Counted from the stretch's first letter, positions 20,412-32,934 are shown. The stretch: DNA of 64,000 nucleotides from Posidonia oceanica (GCA_037176725.1 JAZBRS010000075.1:70930001-70994000), one strand, 5' to 3'. Numbers and translations: made by a program. The notes: generated by a model from the letters alone, not told the origin.

Positions 20412-21716
20412 TAGGCTCGAGCAAAGTTCATCGCATTCCTGAAGGAATATGCGGATGTCTTCGCCTGGAGTTATGAAGATATGGTTGGCCTTGACATAGA
20501 GATAGTGGTGCACAATCTATCCCTGGACCCAGATGCCAAGCCAGTAAAGCAGAAGCTGAGAAGATGGCGACTGCAGTGGCTGCTTTTGATCAAAGAAGAG
20601 ATCATGAAACAGCACAGAGTCAATTTCCTCAAGGTCGTCCTTTATCCTGAGTGGCCGGCAAATATTGTGCCTATGCCCAAGAAAGATGGCCGCGTCCAGA
20701 TCTGCATCGACTATAGGGACCTGAACAAGGCGAGTCCCAAGGACGACTTCCCATTGCCTCACATTGACGTCCTAGTCGACAATACAACGGGCCACAAGAT
20801 GCTCTCTTTCATGGACGGCTTTTCTGGATATAATCAGATCAAAATGGCAGAAGAAGACATGGAAAAGACTTCATTCATCACCCCTTGGGGAGTCTTCTGC
20901 TACCAAGTCATGCCGTTCGGGCTGAAGAATGCTGGCGCAACCTATCAGAGGGCCATGACTGCGCTGTTCCACGACCTCATGCACCAAGAAGTGGAGGTCT
21001 ATGTAGACGACATGATTGCTAAAACCAAAGAGCTTGAAGATCATCTTGCTTGTCTAAAGAAGCTCTTTACCCGTCTACGGAAATACAAGCTGTGCCTGAA
21101 CCCCAACAAGTGTGTATTCGGGGTATCATCTGGCAAACTGCTGGGCTACATTGTTAGCCAAAGGGGGATCGAGGTAGACCCGATGAAGGCAAAAGCCATC
21201 GTGGATATGCCACCCCCTCAGACTGAAAAGGAGGTCAGAGGTCTGCTTGGACGTTTACAATACATCAGTCGCTTCATTGCACTACTTACGCCCATCTGTG
21301 AACCTATATTCAAGCTCCTGAAGAAGAATGCGCAGATTCATTGGAGCGAGGAGTGTCAGGCTGCATTTGCCAAGATCAAGCAACTGCTGATTAAGCCTCC
21401 TGTCTTGGTTCGCCCCACTCCAGGGAGACCCTTGCTTCTCTACCTTTCTACCATGCAGCATTCCATGGGCGCTGTCTTGGGTCAACATGACGAATCTAGT
21501 AGAAAGGAGCGCACCATCTACTACCTGAGCAAGAAGTTCAATGAATGCGAAGCCAGGTACAGTACAATAGAGAAGACCTGCCAGTCCCTCGTCTGGGCTG
21601 CAGAGAAATTGAGGCACTACATGATGGCATACCCAGTCCAGCTCTTATGCCGGCATGATCCAATCAAGTTCCTCTTTCAAAAACCGGCCATGGTAGGCAG
21701 ATGTGCTAAGTGGTAG
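20412..21716 (+). pseudogene. N pol: reverse transcriptase and RNase H
   Basis: RNA-templated DNA synthesis and RNA removal for the N copy cycle. RT motifs in order: VCIDYRDLN-like CIDYRDLNKASPKDDFPLPH, FMDGFSGYNQI, TSFITPWG, MPFGLKNAGATYQR, and the intact catalytic YVDDM at 20998-21012. The thumb and connection follow (LGYIVSQRGIEVDP) and then the Ty3 RNase H domain (AVLGQHDESS, IYYLSKKFNECEARYS). TAG at 20412 and 21714 bracket it, each followed by in-frame continuation; the second falls inside the RNase H C-terminal part. Apart from the stops the domain is well preserved. Confidence 0.9.
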
Positions 21717-22280
21717 GTGCTACTGTCTCAGTACGACATCACCTTTGTCACGCAAAAATCCATGAAGGGTCAAGTTATGGAAGACCATCTTGCTGATCTC
21801 CCACTGCCTGAATATCAGCCACTCCAGACGCAGTTTCCAGATGAAGACATTCTGTTTGCAATGGAGGACTCTGAAGACAAAGACCCTGAAGATCGGGAGT
21901 AATGGCAGCTATATTTTGATAGTGCTGTAAACAAAAAAGGCCGAGGCGTAGGTGCAGTGCTGACAATGCCTCAGGGACAGATGATTCCCTTCTCCAGGAA
22001 GCTAACCTTCAAATGCACCAACAACGAAGCAGAGTACGAGGCATGCATCCTAGGACTGAATGTTGCCCTCGAGCATGAGGTACAGAAGCTGCTGGTGCAT
22101 GGCGATGCTATGTTGGTGATCTCTCAAGTCAATGGCGAGTGGAAAACGAAAGATCCGAAGCTACTGCCATATCATGAACACCTGCTGAAGCTGATAGAAC
22201 AATTTGCAAGCATCCGCTTTGTATACATGAACCGAGCAAGGAACGCATATGCAGATGCGTTAGCTACCTTGGCGTCCTAG
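21717..22280 (+). pseudogene. N pol: archaeal-type second RNase H
   Basis: After the end of the Ty3 RNase H comes a second RNase H, a known hallmark of the Tat clade. Visible catalytic positions: YFDSAVN (Asp), NNEAEYEA (Glu), LVHGDAMLV (Asp) and YADALATLA (Asp). TAA at 21900 lies just before the first motif and TAG at 22278 after the last. The frame is unchanged from RT. Confidence 0.82.
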
Positions 22281-23630
22281 CTCAGCATACCTAAAGACAG
22301 CACAGTGGATGTATCTGTTACTTGCATTGAGCAGCCTGCACACTGTATGAGCATCGAGGAGGCAGATTCAACAACAAAGGAGCAGCCCTGGTACAAAGAC
22401 ATAAAAGCTTTCTTAGAATCTGGCAGCTTTCCACCCGGTACCTCACCAGTAGACAAGAGAACTCTGACGCGTCTGGCGTCAAAATATGTATTGGGTGCGG
22501 GACAGTTGTACAAAAGGTCATACAATCAAATGCTCCTGTGCTGCCTGAACAAATCAGAGGCTGATGCACTGATGCTTCAAGTGCATGCGGGGACCTGCGG
22601 GCTGCACATGAATGGCGTCCTCCTAGCCAAGAAAATAATGCTGCAAGGATACTACTGGCTGACTATGGAAGCTGACTGCTGCCGATTCGTGCGCAGATGC
22701 CATAACTGCCAAGTGCACGGCAACTTTATCCGGGCGCCCCCTCAAGAGCTGCACAGCATGTCGTCACCATGGCCCTTCTCCACCTGGGGGATTGATGTCA
22801 TTGGCGCCATCCACCCTCCAGCTTCTAATGGTCATCGTTACATTCTGGTAGCGATTGATTACTTCACTAAATGGGTGGAAGCGACCTCCTACAAGATGGT
22901 GACTGCCGTGGCTACGGAAAAGTTTATCAGAAACAATATCATAGCCCGGTATGGGGTCCCGCATGCAATTATATCTGACAATGGCACAAATTTCATTGCT
23001 AAGAGGATCGAAGACTATATGCAGAGCTTCAATATCAAGCATCACAGATCCTCGCCTTACCGGCCATAGATGAACGGTGCGGTGGAGTCCGCCAACAAAA
23101 ATCTGGTAAAGATCCTGAAGAAAATGGCGGAAACTCATAAGGACTGGCACGACAAGCTTCCTTATGCACTCTGGGCATATAGGACATCTGTCCGCACTTC
23201 AACCGGCGCCACCCCGTACTCTCTAGTGTACGGCATGGAGGCGGTGCTGCCCGTCGAGGTAGAGATCCCCTCACTGCGGATCCTACGTGAAGCTGAGTTG
23301 GATGAAGCAGAATGGGTCGAAGACCGCTGCGTCCAACTGAACTTGATTGATGAGCACAGGCTGCAAGCTATGCATAATGCTCACTGCTATCAAAAGAGAA
23401 TGGTCAGGTCATACTTGAAGAAAGTTCAGCCAAGAGGCTTCCAGACAGGGGACCTTGTTCTGCGCGCCATTCACTTGCCTGACGGTTGAGGGAAATTCCG
23501 ACCTAACTGGCGTGGCCCCTTTGTGGTGAAGCAAGTCTTTTCGGGCGGCGCCGTAACCCTTGAGGATATGGATCAAGTTGAGCAGTCTGAGCCCGTCAAC
23601 TTTTGCTACCTCAAGAAGTACTATCAGTAG
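22281..23630 (+). pseudogene. N pol: integrase
   Basis: DNA integration enzyme. HHCC zinc-binding region (H-x-GTCGLHMNG, then RRCHNCQVH), catalytic core with WGIDVIG (Asp), IISDNGTNF (Asp) and NGAVESANK (Glu), and a C-terminal region ending with GPFVVKQVF and LKKYYQ followed by TAG at 23628, probably the natural end. TAG at 23067 separates the second Asp from the Glu, and TGA at 23487 interrupts the C-terminal part (CGA to TGA). No frameshift. Confidence 0.88.
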
Positions 23631-25106
23631 CCGAAGGCGGCCCCGTTGCAGATATCCTTCTCCCACCTACACACTTACATTCTCACTTCTTGCATTCCTT
23701 TCCTTCTTGCATCTACTATCTTGCTTCTTACTTTTGTTCTTGAACATGCACTCATGCTTCTTCTATCCTAAACATGCATCAATCCTTTTCAAATCATCAT
23801 CGTCATCCTCTCAAGTCGCATATTGCATCTTTTGCTCGGTGATGAAAATCGGAAGTGCTTGCCTGCTCTGGAAAGAGTCCACCCTGCCTCACCCGGCACT
23901 ACTTAGTCGCCTTAGCAAGTGAGGGAGCCACCACCAAACAGGACAGGTGAACTGCCCAAACTCGTAAGGACATACACCTCTGAGGGAGAAAAAATCTTAG
24001 GATGTGAGTTGAAAAAAGTGAGAATAGACATCTAGGCTTGAGCGCATCCAAGGAATAGAAGACGAAGATAGAAGCCGGCCCTAGAGACAGGGGTGTGCAG
24101 TCTAACTTTGCTCCTTCTACCTATCACATGGCAGACCCAAAGTCCACATTCAGCACAGCTCAAACACCCTTCCTTTTACCTCCAAAATGGGGATAGCAAA
24201 AGCCTGTGAAAAAAAAAGAGAAGAAAAAAAAAAAGAAGAAGAGAGAAATCAAACAAGCAAAAAAAGAAATAGAACAAAAACAAAAAAAAGGGAGAAAAAG
24301 CAAGCAAAGAAAAGAAAAAAAAGGGAAGAAAAGAAAAGGGCAAGATTCAGCCCAAAAATACAGGCAACATCATCCCCCCGTACCTTACAAGAAACCTAAG
24401 GGTGTAAGCCTAAAAGGGTCTACCACTTCCCTCCAAAAACAAACACTTACCATCTCCTGGCTAGGGGCAGAGAAAGACTGCATACCCACGAGGGAGAAAT
24501 CAAAAAAAGAGAGCAGAAAAAGTAGGTGTAGGTCCTGAGATCTTGGTAGGTAACCTGTCCTCACCACACCACCACCTGTATACTGCCAACACCCATTCCG
24601 GAGTACCACCAGCAAGCCAAGAGTCCAAGTAGGGCCCAGTGAGTCAGGGATCATTCCCTTCCTCTGCAGTAGGCACCAAAGCACTCCGTATGCTGAGGGC
24701 ACAAAAGCATACTAATCATCTCTTAAGCATACCAGCCTGCATCATGCATACATGCATCTTCAATCATCCTTCCTTCCTGTCAATCGTCTCGCTCTGCAAC
24801 TCGCTTCGACTCTGAGACAGTACTCCTTGCCAAGCACGCGTTGATGCCATTCGAGCTGCGTTGGTCCAGATCTCCTGCCGGGCCCTCACCCCGTGTCAGC
24901 AAGACTGCTACAGATCTTTCCTGCTTGTGATTGCTTAGCTGTTTTGTTCTGATATTAACTGCTGAATACATGTTGAACTGCTTTATCAGTCTTGCATTCT
25001 GCTTTCTGCAAAAGATTATATGCCTGTGTGATCTGACTATCTACAGTATTGATAATAGGTACCTTCAAGCTCTGCAGCATCTGCCTGTACCCCTGCAGCC
25101 TGCACC
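23631..25106 (+). other. N spacer between pol and the extra ORF
   Basis: About 1.5 kb without a supported gene. It has a purine-only low-complexity run (about 24205-24350) that yields Lys/Glu-rich shadow ORFs, and otherwise unremarkable sequence. It may contain a splice acceptor or promoter for the following ORF, but I cannot identify one. Confidence 0.5.
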
Positions 25107-26309
25107 ATGGGTTATCCAACTCTTGAAACCCCAGTGCACAGTTCTGAAGCCCTACGGGGCTGGATTGGCAAGCTTACTCAGGAAGATTGCGAGAAGCTGT
25201 GCCTCTGGGGCATACCCACGAAATTGCTGAAAGTGGCTGATGTCGAAGTGAGCCGTCATCTTTTGTGCGCTGCTGCAAGATTCTGGAAGCCGGCGCACCA
25301 TGTCTTCCGCTTCAGAAGAACTGAACTGACACCTACTCTGGAGGAGGAGCGCCGCATTTATGGCTTCTCCCAGCTGATGGGACTGCCCATTTTCATGAGG
25401 CGTGACAAATACATAGCGGTCCTCTGCAAGCTATCTGGGCTATCTACTGACAGGTGCCAGCAAAGACTGATCTGCACCAGCGGCCCCACGCCCATGCTGC
25501 GCTTGCATTACTTTGATGAAATCATAGACAAGCGTGCTGAACTCGGAGATGATTTGTGGCTTCGGGGATTTGTCACCCGATTTCTGGGAGAGCTGATCTT
25601 CACTTCTGGCCGGATGACAGTCGCGATAGAAATTACTGAAATCGCATTAGCTGTGGTGACTAAGCAGATCGACCTGGCACCAGTTGTCTTGGCTGAAACT
25701 TACTGCGGACTGGACCGCATCTCCCACTATTGCCGCCACTTCCATGGCTGCGGAGTGCTAGTATAGATCTGGCTGGCTGCACATCTTTAACTGGACTTGC
25801 TACGCCCTGAGGCCACATTATTGAAACATACTGCAATAGCGGCCATGCCGAGACAATCAAGAAGGTCCCCGAAGAATACAAGAAGCTATCTGAGTTGACG
25901 GACGACACCGTCACCTGGCACATCATCCCGTCTACGGTCGAGCCCTTTACTATCTTCTTCAATACCCGGGACGCACGACTCGTGGTGCTGCTTGGATTCA
26001 CTAGGGGTGTGGAGTATCACCCCATCCGGGTCATGCGGCAGTTCGGACTCCAGCAGGGTGCCTTCATAGATAGCACAGCCCCAAGACTACTTCAAGCATA
26101 TCCTTACGGGACCGCATCTGCTACAGCAAAACTGGCTGATCTCATGCAGCATGGAGTGCAGTCTACTAACCTGGCATCTGCACAAGGCTCAGGTTGCACT
26201 CCTGAATATCTGATGGAGGTACAAGCTTTCTAGCCTATCAATGAGATACCTCCTGGCACTCCTCAGTTCCCTGACTCCAGAGAGGCAAAGAAAGCCAGGA
26301 CCGACTAGA
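25107..26309 (+). pseudogene. N extra ORF in sense orientation, PMD/DUF7745-like protein
   Basis: Starts MGYPTLETP at 25107. Core pattern matches antisense genes A and C: RHLLCAAARFWKPAHHVFRF, ELTPTLEEERRIYGF, FLGELIFTSGR, then a C-terminal segment with VTWHIIPSTVEPFTIFF and EYHPIRVMRQFGLQQGAF and an end near KKARTD (26309). TAG at 25764 and TAA near 25791 interrupt frame 3, and the second half is in frame 2, so a frameshift lies between about 25790 and 25830; TAG at 26231 is another break. Sense-oriented extra ORFs after integrase are known in some Tat/Ogre elements. Function unknown. Confidence 0.72.
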
Positions 26310-26836
26310 GTGTCCATGTAACCGTCTGCCTATTTTCTGCTGTAAACTTTTGGCCTGTCATAGGCATGTAATCAAGTTCAATCAATACAAAGGCGTTCTG
26401 AGCCACCTGTTTGCATTTCAAATCTGCTTCAAGTGCATGCATCATCATATCAATCATATCTGCAGGGCCCCTGGCCAGACTTGCTGCCAAACACCGCGGG
26501 AAAGTCCTCATCATGCCTCCCAATTGCCGACCCATGACATCTGAGCAAACAAGCTACCAGGTACCGTCATCCGGATCTTCATCAGTGGGCTGGCACCCCC
26601 AACTGCTCGGCGATAGGTCCGTCAACCTGTCATCATCTTTGGGCTGGTACCCCAAACTACTCGTCTGGCAAACACGACAGTTTTGTCTTCATCCTCTGCT
26701 TTCGATGCCAAGGACGCGTTGGCCAACCCCTGGTATCAGGCATCTTTTGATCGCCCCTTGGTATCATTCTCCCTCTCTTTCCCTCATGATATTCTTGGTA
26801 TCATGAGATGATTCGCTCTCACGAAATCCATTCATT
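26310..26836 (+). other. N 3'-UTR start, non-coding
   Basis: No supported gene. It contains two short related pieces around GGGCTGG(C/T)ACCCC-AACTGCTCG near 26586-26670, perhaps a degenerate beginning of the repeat region. Confidence 0.45.
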
Positions 26837-28072
26837 TGCCGGCCGATAAGTCCGATATCTTATCATTCTATTCTTTTATTCATTTACCGGCCGATAAGTC
26901 CGATATCTTATCATCTCTTTCCCTTTGTCGGCCGATAAGTCCGATATCTTATCACTCCTCTATCCCCTCTTTGCCTGCCGGTAAGTCTGATATCTTATCA
27001 TTCTATTCTTTTATTCATTTGCCGGTCGATAAGTCCGATATCTTATCATCTCTTTCCCTTTGCCGGCCGATAAGTTCGATATCTTATCACTCCTCTATCC
27101 CCTCTTTGCCGGTCGATAAGTCCGATATCTTATCATTCTATTCTCTTTCCTTTTGTTGGCTGATAAGTCCGATATCTTATCACTCCTCTATCCCCTCTTT
27201 GCCGGCCGATAAGTCCGATATCTTATCATTTTATTCTCTCTCCCTTTGCCGGCCGATAAGTCCGATATCTTATCATCTCTTTCCCTTTGCCGGCCGATAA
27301 GTCCAATATCTTATCACTCCTCTATCCCCTCTTTGCCGGCCGATAAGTCCGATATCTTATCATTCTATTCTCTTTCACTTTGTCGGCCGATAAGTTCGAT
27401 ATCTTATCATCTCTTTCCCTTTGCCGGTCGATAAGTCTGATATCTTATCACTCCTCTATCCCCTCTTTGCCGACCGATAAGTCCGATATCTTATCATTCT
27501 ATTCTCTCTCCCTTTGCCGGCCGATAAGTTCGATATCTTATCATCTCTTTTCCTTTACCGGCCGATAAGTCCGATATCTTATCACTCCTCTATCCCCTCT
27601 TTGCCGGCCGATAAGTCCGATATCTTATCATTTTATTCTCTCTCCCTTTGCCAGCCGATAAGTCCGATATCTTATCATCTCTTTCCCTTTGCCGGCCGAT
27701 AAGTCTGATATCTTATCACTCCTCTATCCCCTCTTTGCCGGCCAATAAGTCCGATATCTTATCATTCTATTCTCTTTCCCTTTGTCGGCCGATAAGTCCG
27801 ATATCTTATCATCTCTTTCCCTTTGCCGGCCGATAAGTCCGATATCTTATCATTCCTCCATCCCCTCTTTGCCGGCCGATAAGTCCGATATCTTATCATC
27901 TCTTTCCCTTTGCCGGCCGATAAGTCTGATATCTTATCACTTCTCTTTCCCTTTGTCGGCCGATAAGTCCGATATCTTATCATCTCTTTCGCTTTGCCGG
28001 TCGATAAGTCCGGTATCTTATCACTCCCTTATCCCCTCTTTGCCGGCCGATAAGTCCGATATCTTATCAATC
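26837..28072. repeat. N 3'-UTR minisatellite, GATAAG...CTTATC dyads, 134-bp higher-order unit
   Basis: About 28 copies of a core GCCGGCCGATAAGTCCGATA plus TCTTATCA, spaced 41, 47 and 46 bp, forming a 134-bp higher-order unit (for example cores repeating at 27246, 27380, 27514, 27648, 27782). Each core is a dyad GATAAG-N8-CTTATC with a central GATATC palindrome. Copies differ by single bases. All ORFs in it are repeat shadows. Hypervariable 3'-UTR repeats that can seed satellites are known for Ogre-type elements. Confidence 0.92.
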
Positions 28073-28190
28073 TTTTTCTTATCAATCAATCAATCACTCC
28101 TTTTTCTTATCAATATCAATCAATCACTCCTTTTTCTTATCAATATCAATCAATCACTCCTTTTCCTTATCAATATCAATCAATCACTGC
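28073..28190. repeat. Short tandem block, about 31-bp unit
   Basis: Four tandem copies of a unit built from TTTTTCTTATCAATATCAAT and CAATCACTCC. It retains the CTTATC half of the neighbouring dyads, so it is probably derived from them. Confidence 0.8.
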
Positions 28191-28975
28191 TCTTTCCGGT
28201 TGATAGGACCATAAACTATCATCTTGGGCTGGTGTCTTATCCAGCTCGCAGTTGTGTTATACGGCTGACATCCAGTAACTGTCCCTCGTAATTGCACCTT
28301 CCGGTTGATAGGGCTGTAAACTATCATTCTCTGGCTGATGATCCAAAACTCATCCTTGGCTGATATCCGAAACTATCACTTGCAATTACGTTATACGGCT
28401 GACATCCAGTAACTGTCCCTTGCAATTGCACTTCCCGGTTGATAGGACCGTAAACTATCGCTCCCAGTTGATAGGCCCGTAAACTATCGCTCCCAGTTGA
28501 TAGGCCCATAAACTATCGCTTCCGGTTGATAGGACCGTAAACTATCACTTGCAATTGCATTATACGGCTGATATCTAGCAACTATCCCTCATGATTGCGC
28601 TTTCCGGTTGATAGGTCCGTAAACTATCGCTCCCGGTTGATAGGTCCGTAAACTATCGCTTTCGGTTGATAGGACCGTAAACTATCGTTGTGCCAATCAT
28701 GTTATACGGCTGATATCCAGTAACTATCACTCGCAAATGCCCTTTCCGGTTGATAGGACCGTAAACTATCGCTCCCGGTTGATAGGCCCGTAAACTATCG
28801 CTTCCGGTTGATAGGACTGCAAACTATCATTCTCTGGCATTTGCGTTATACGGCTGATACCCAGTAACTATCACTCACAACTGCTTCCGGTTGATAGGTC
28901 CGTAAACTATCGCTTCCGGTTGATAGGTCCGTAAACTATCGCTCCCGGTTGATAGGACCGTAAACTATCCAGCCG
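28190..28975. repeat. N 3'-UTR minisatellite, GATAG...CTATC dyads
   Basis: About 15 copies of a 29-30 bp unit (CCGGTTGATAGGACCGTAAA plus CTATCGCT) in runs of two to four, separated by a second motif with GTTATACGGCTGA and CCAGTAACTATC about every 130-160 bp. Each unit is a dyad GATAG-N9-CTATC, parallel in design to the preceding GATAAG...CTTATC array. Confidence 0.88.
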
Positions 28976-29506
28976 ATAAGCCCGATACCTTATCACCCTT
29001 TTCGCGCGACTTTGTCCCAGGAAAGCAAAGTCCCGCATCCCTATGCGATCGGAGAGTCGGCCTCTCGCCCCTCGCACCCTTTTTGCTAGCTTGCTCCCCG
29101 GGCGGGGACAAGCTGCACTTTTCTTTCTCGTCTTATCGCGCAAGTTTGGCCTGCCTGCCGGGTCTTTGCGCCACATCGCGTTTTCTTTTTTAGCATTCTT
29201 CTTTTGCATTACCTTTGCACTTTACCTTTCTAGCATTGCATAATAGTCCAGCATCATCATCATTTTCTGCTGCATCAGCATCCTTAGCTGCACTAACTTT
29301 TGCACTAACATTTGCATTAGCATGCATTGCATACTTTGCATCCCATCCATCTGCACCTGCACTCTTGCATTGCGGCAACGAGCTACGATTTTCGGTGCAT
29401 CCGCCGAATAAGTAGCTCACGCCCATAGCAAACCTCTGCTCCCGTCGGTTAGATGGGGTGTCTTGTCAACCCTGAGCAGCAGCCTCGCTTCGCTTGACCT
29501 CGCTCA
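28976..29506 (+). other. N 3'-UTR end, non-coding
   Basis: After one last GATAAG-type dyad (about 28974-29003) there is about 500 bp without a gene, containing a GCATT-rich stretch (29200-29340). It leads directly into the polypurine tract. Confidence 0.5.
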
Positions 29507-29518
29507 GGGAGGGGCATT
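29507..29518 (+). promoter_or_regulatory. Polypurine tract of N
   Basis: AGGGAGGGGCATT stands directly before the 3' LTR start TGTTGACACCCC at 29519. It supports plus-strand orientation and the LTR boundary. Confidence 0.8.
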
Positions 29519-32500
29519 TGTTGACACCCCATTTTGACAGGCTTGAATCAATTGGAATCTCTTGGTGACTTCTGGATCCAAACCTAGGTCAAAACTACAC
29601 ATTCCCTTTCATCCTTCTCTCCAAAACAAGCCTAAACTTGACCTAAGATTACACCCTTTTCCCTAACCCAAAACTTACCCAAAAACCATAGAAAAACCCA
29701 CAATTCCCAACTTAGCAAACCTACCCAAACACTTAGAAATTTCCAACCTAAAACCACTCCCAAAAATCCTAGAAAACCTAGGTAAAACTACCCTTTTTCT
29801 ACACCTCAAAACCCTTCCAAAACATTCTCAAAACTAAACCAAAAACCTAGGAGCAACACTAGAGACCCTAGGCTATACATTCCAAAAATTTCACCCCTTT
29901 TCAAAACCTCTAAACCCTCCTTTTACCCAAATTATCCTTTTCTCTCTCCTAGATTATTCTTTTCTCTCTCCTGATTATCCTCCTTCTTTTCACCCCCTTC
30001 TCTCCTTTTTTCTTGCCTGGTTGTGGGCCCCCTTGTGCTCCTATCTCTTCTCAATCTTATTCCTATTTTTATCTTATTTTTAGCAATTTCCTTGACTTTC
30101 AAAAATTATTTTCTTTCAGCCCCTCTCTTTCCTATTTATTCCTCCATTTCTCCCTTTTCTTCTTCCTTTTAATTTCCTTTTCCTTTCTCTTACTAAATCC
30201 TTAAAAAACCCTTAAAAACTTTCAAAAACACTAAAACAAGGGGAAAGCAAACCAAAACCCTAAAATAAATAATTAAAAACATTAACCAAACAATTAAAAA
30301 CTTAAACCTAACTAAATTTAGCTAAAATGGAAAACCAAGAATGCAAGCTAAAAAATGCAAAACAAACCAAAATAAAATACTGTAAAATCAAGGAAAAAAC
30401 TAAAATGTAACCAAAACAAGAAAAAGTAAAAACCCTACTAAAAAATAATCAAAAAAAAATCCTAAAAGAGAGAAAACACTTAAGAAATGCAAGGGCTAAT
30501 AATTAAAAAGGAAAAACCTAACTAAACAACCCTCAAAAGAACAATTCAAAAACCTAACTAAAAGGGAAAAACAAACAATCAAAATTTAAAAACACTTAAT
30601 TAAGAACTTAACAAGAAAACTTAACTAAAAAAAAAAATATAATATTAAAAGAACTTAACAAACAAAAATCAAAAGCAAATAAAAAAAGACTTAAGGAAAA
30701 AAAAGACTAAAATCCAAAAATCTAAAACTCACTCTAATTAATTTAAAAACAAACTTTAAAAATCCTAATTAACATCCCAAGTACTTAACAAAAAAAATAA
30801 TTAAAAAAAAACTTAAGAGACTTAACAAACATTTAATCAAAATTAAAAACAAATCAAAAGCAAAGAAAACCATAAAAACCCTAATCAAAACTAATACCCC
30901 TTTAAACCCAATTAACCAACCAAAAACGATCATTAAAAAACTTAATCAAAGTCCTAATTTAAAACACAATCACTCTAAAAACTTCTTCTATTTTTATTTT
31001 ATTTTTATCAATTTTATTTCTTTCTTCTTTCTCTTCCTCTTCCCTTTCCTTCCTTTCCTCCTTTTTTTTCTATTTTTTCTTTCTTCTCCTGCTGGGCCCA
31101 GTCCGGCCCTTTTCCCCCTCCTTCCTTCTCCTTCTTCTTCTTCTTCTCCCACAGTCCTCCCTCTCCCGCACCACTAGTCTCCCTCCACCTTCAAATTCAA
31201 TTTCTTCTCCCTCTCGATCGCCATCAGCTCCAGTCCACCTCCCTCCTCTCTCACGTCTCAGCGACTTCTCCGGGGGCATTAATTGCTCGTCACCTCTGGC
31301 CGCTCCTCTCCCATCAGCAGCCGCAGCCCGCGCCGGTGGATTTGAATCCAGCCCGCGCTTCTCCTCCCAGTAGCTACTTAAAAAGCCTCAGACTTCTCCT
31401 CCTTCTTCCGCTTTTCGTCGTCCAGAGAGAGCGAGAGAAACCAGAGCCTCCAGCACCCATTCTTCTCCTTCTTCCCCACTGAAATTCAGCAGCCTTCCTC
31501 CTCCTTCCTTTCCACCTGGAATCAGCCTCCAACACCCAGAAAATCTCTCCCAATTCCTCCCCCAATCTCACCCAGACAACCACCACCACATCCCTCCATT
31601 CAGCATCACGAACCACCCTAAAACTACTCCTCAATTCACCCATTTCCCCAGCAGAACCCATCATCCTCTTCCTTTAAAATTCCCAGCACAACACCCCACT
31701 GAACCTTCCCAAACTTCTCCACCTAACTCACCAGAACATCAGCTCTCCAACCCACCCGAGCCTCAGCCTTCTTCCCCCTTACAGCGAGAACCCATCACAA
31801 CAAACACTTGCGGCCAACTTCACTAGAAATCCACCCGACGACCTATCTTCTTCTCCAAGCCACCATCAACCCTCCTGAGCATCCCCACACACTCACCTAA
31901 CCTCTAGGAGTTCGCCGGTGCCCTCCAACTAATCTAGAGAGTAGGGAACAACCCTACCCACCTCCTGCTGTCTTCTGTGAACCCACAGAAGTGATCTTCT
32001 TCTCCGGCCGTCGAAGCTCTGTTCCGAGCGTCCAGGAAGCTCCGGAGCCCTCCACTGACCCATTCCCAACACTCCCGAGTCGTCGACAGCGCCTGCAACC
32101 ACCGGACGACCTCCGCCGATAAGCACAGAAGCCACCTAGGTCGGGGGGACGTTCCACCCAACGAAACAGGCTCCAGTCTGCAGAACCAGCTCCCAGCCAT
32201 CCCTCGAGAACCGCACGGTCAGCAGGAACTCTCCGGTGGCTTCAAAATGCCACGACGACGCTCCGATCGCCGACTCGCTGCTCCTCTGGTCTGCAGATCT
32301 CCTCCGGGTGCTCCGGTCATCTCCGGGCTGCATCACGCCTCGCCGGACGTCGCCCGAGCTCCGCCAACCTCCGGTGAAGCCCGCCGTCGCCTCTGCGCTG
32401 CCCCAGCTTCCCTCCTCCGCCTTTCTTGGCCACTGGTAGCAGTTGCTACAGTGGCCACCCGTATGAGCAATTACTGTTCCTTTAGTTTTTCTTTATCATG

Positions 32501-32934
32501 GTATTTTGTTGATAAATTGCATATCTGCCTTGCTTTTTTAACTTATTGCATTCTGGTCTTGCCTCTGTTTAAAGTTCATTTAATTTCGCATTTAAATCTT
32601 ATGATATTGCATGAAAAACTTAAAAAAATCGATTAATTGCATGTTAGTCCTTCTGCAGTGTTTCTCTTCAGTGTTTTTTTAAGTTCCAGTCCTCTAGTTC
32701 CTTATTATTGCATGTCAGTCCTCCAGTTGATAATCTGATTTAATGCTCTAATTTTACCTTGATAAATTGCATTTTTAGTCCCTGCTTTTTTCCTTATTTA
32801 CAGTTTAGTCCTCTGATCTGTTAACTTAGGTTTTTATTTTTCAATTTATCTTACTACATTGCATCATTTCCCTCATATTTTCTGATTTTTGCATATAGGT
32901 CCCTCATTAATGCACAGCATGCATTTAAATGCAT

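Noticed and set aside
24187..24538. Lys/Glu-rich ORFs
   Set aside because: Shadow of a purine-only low-complexity run in N's spacer.
26836..27300. 154-aa and similar repetitive ORFs
   Set aside because: Open only because the 134-bp unit lacks stops in some frames; no domain, no start context.
30180..30900. AACCCTAAA-like motifs as interstitial telomere repeats
   Set aside because: Scattered single motifs in an A-rich LTR section, no tandem TTTAGGG array.
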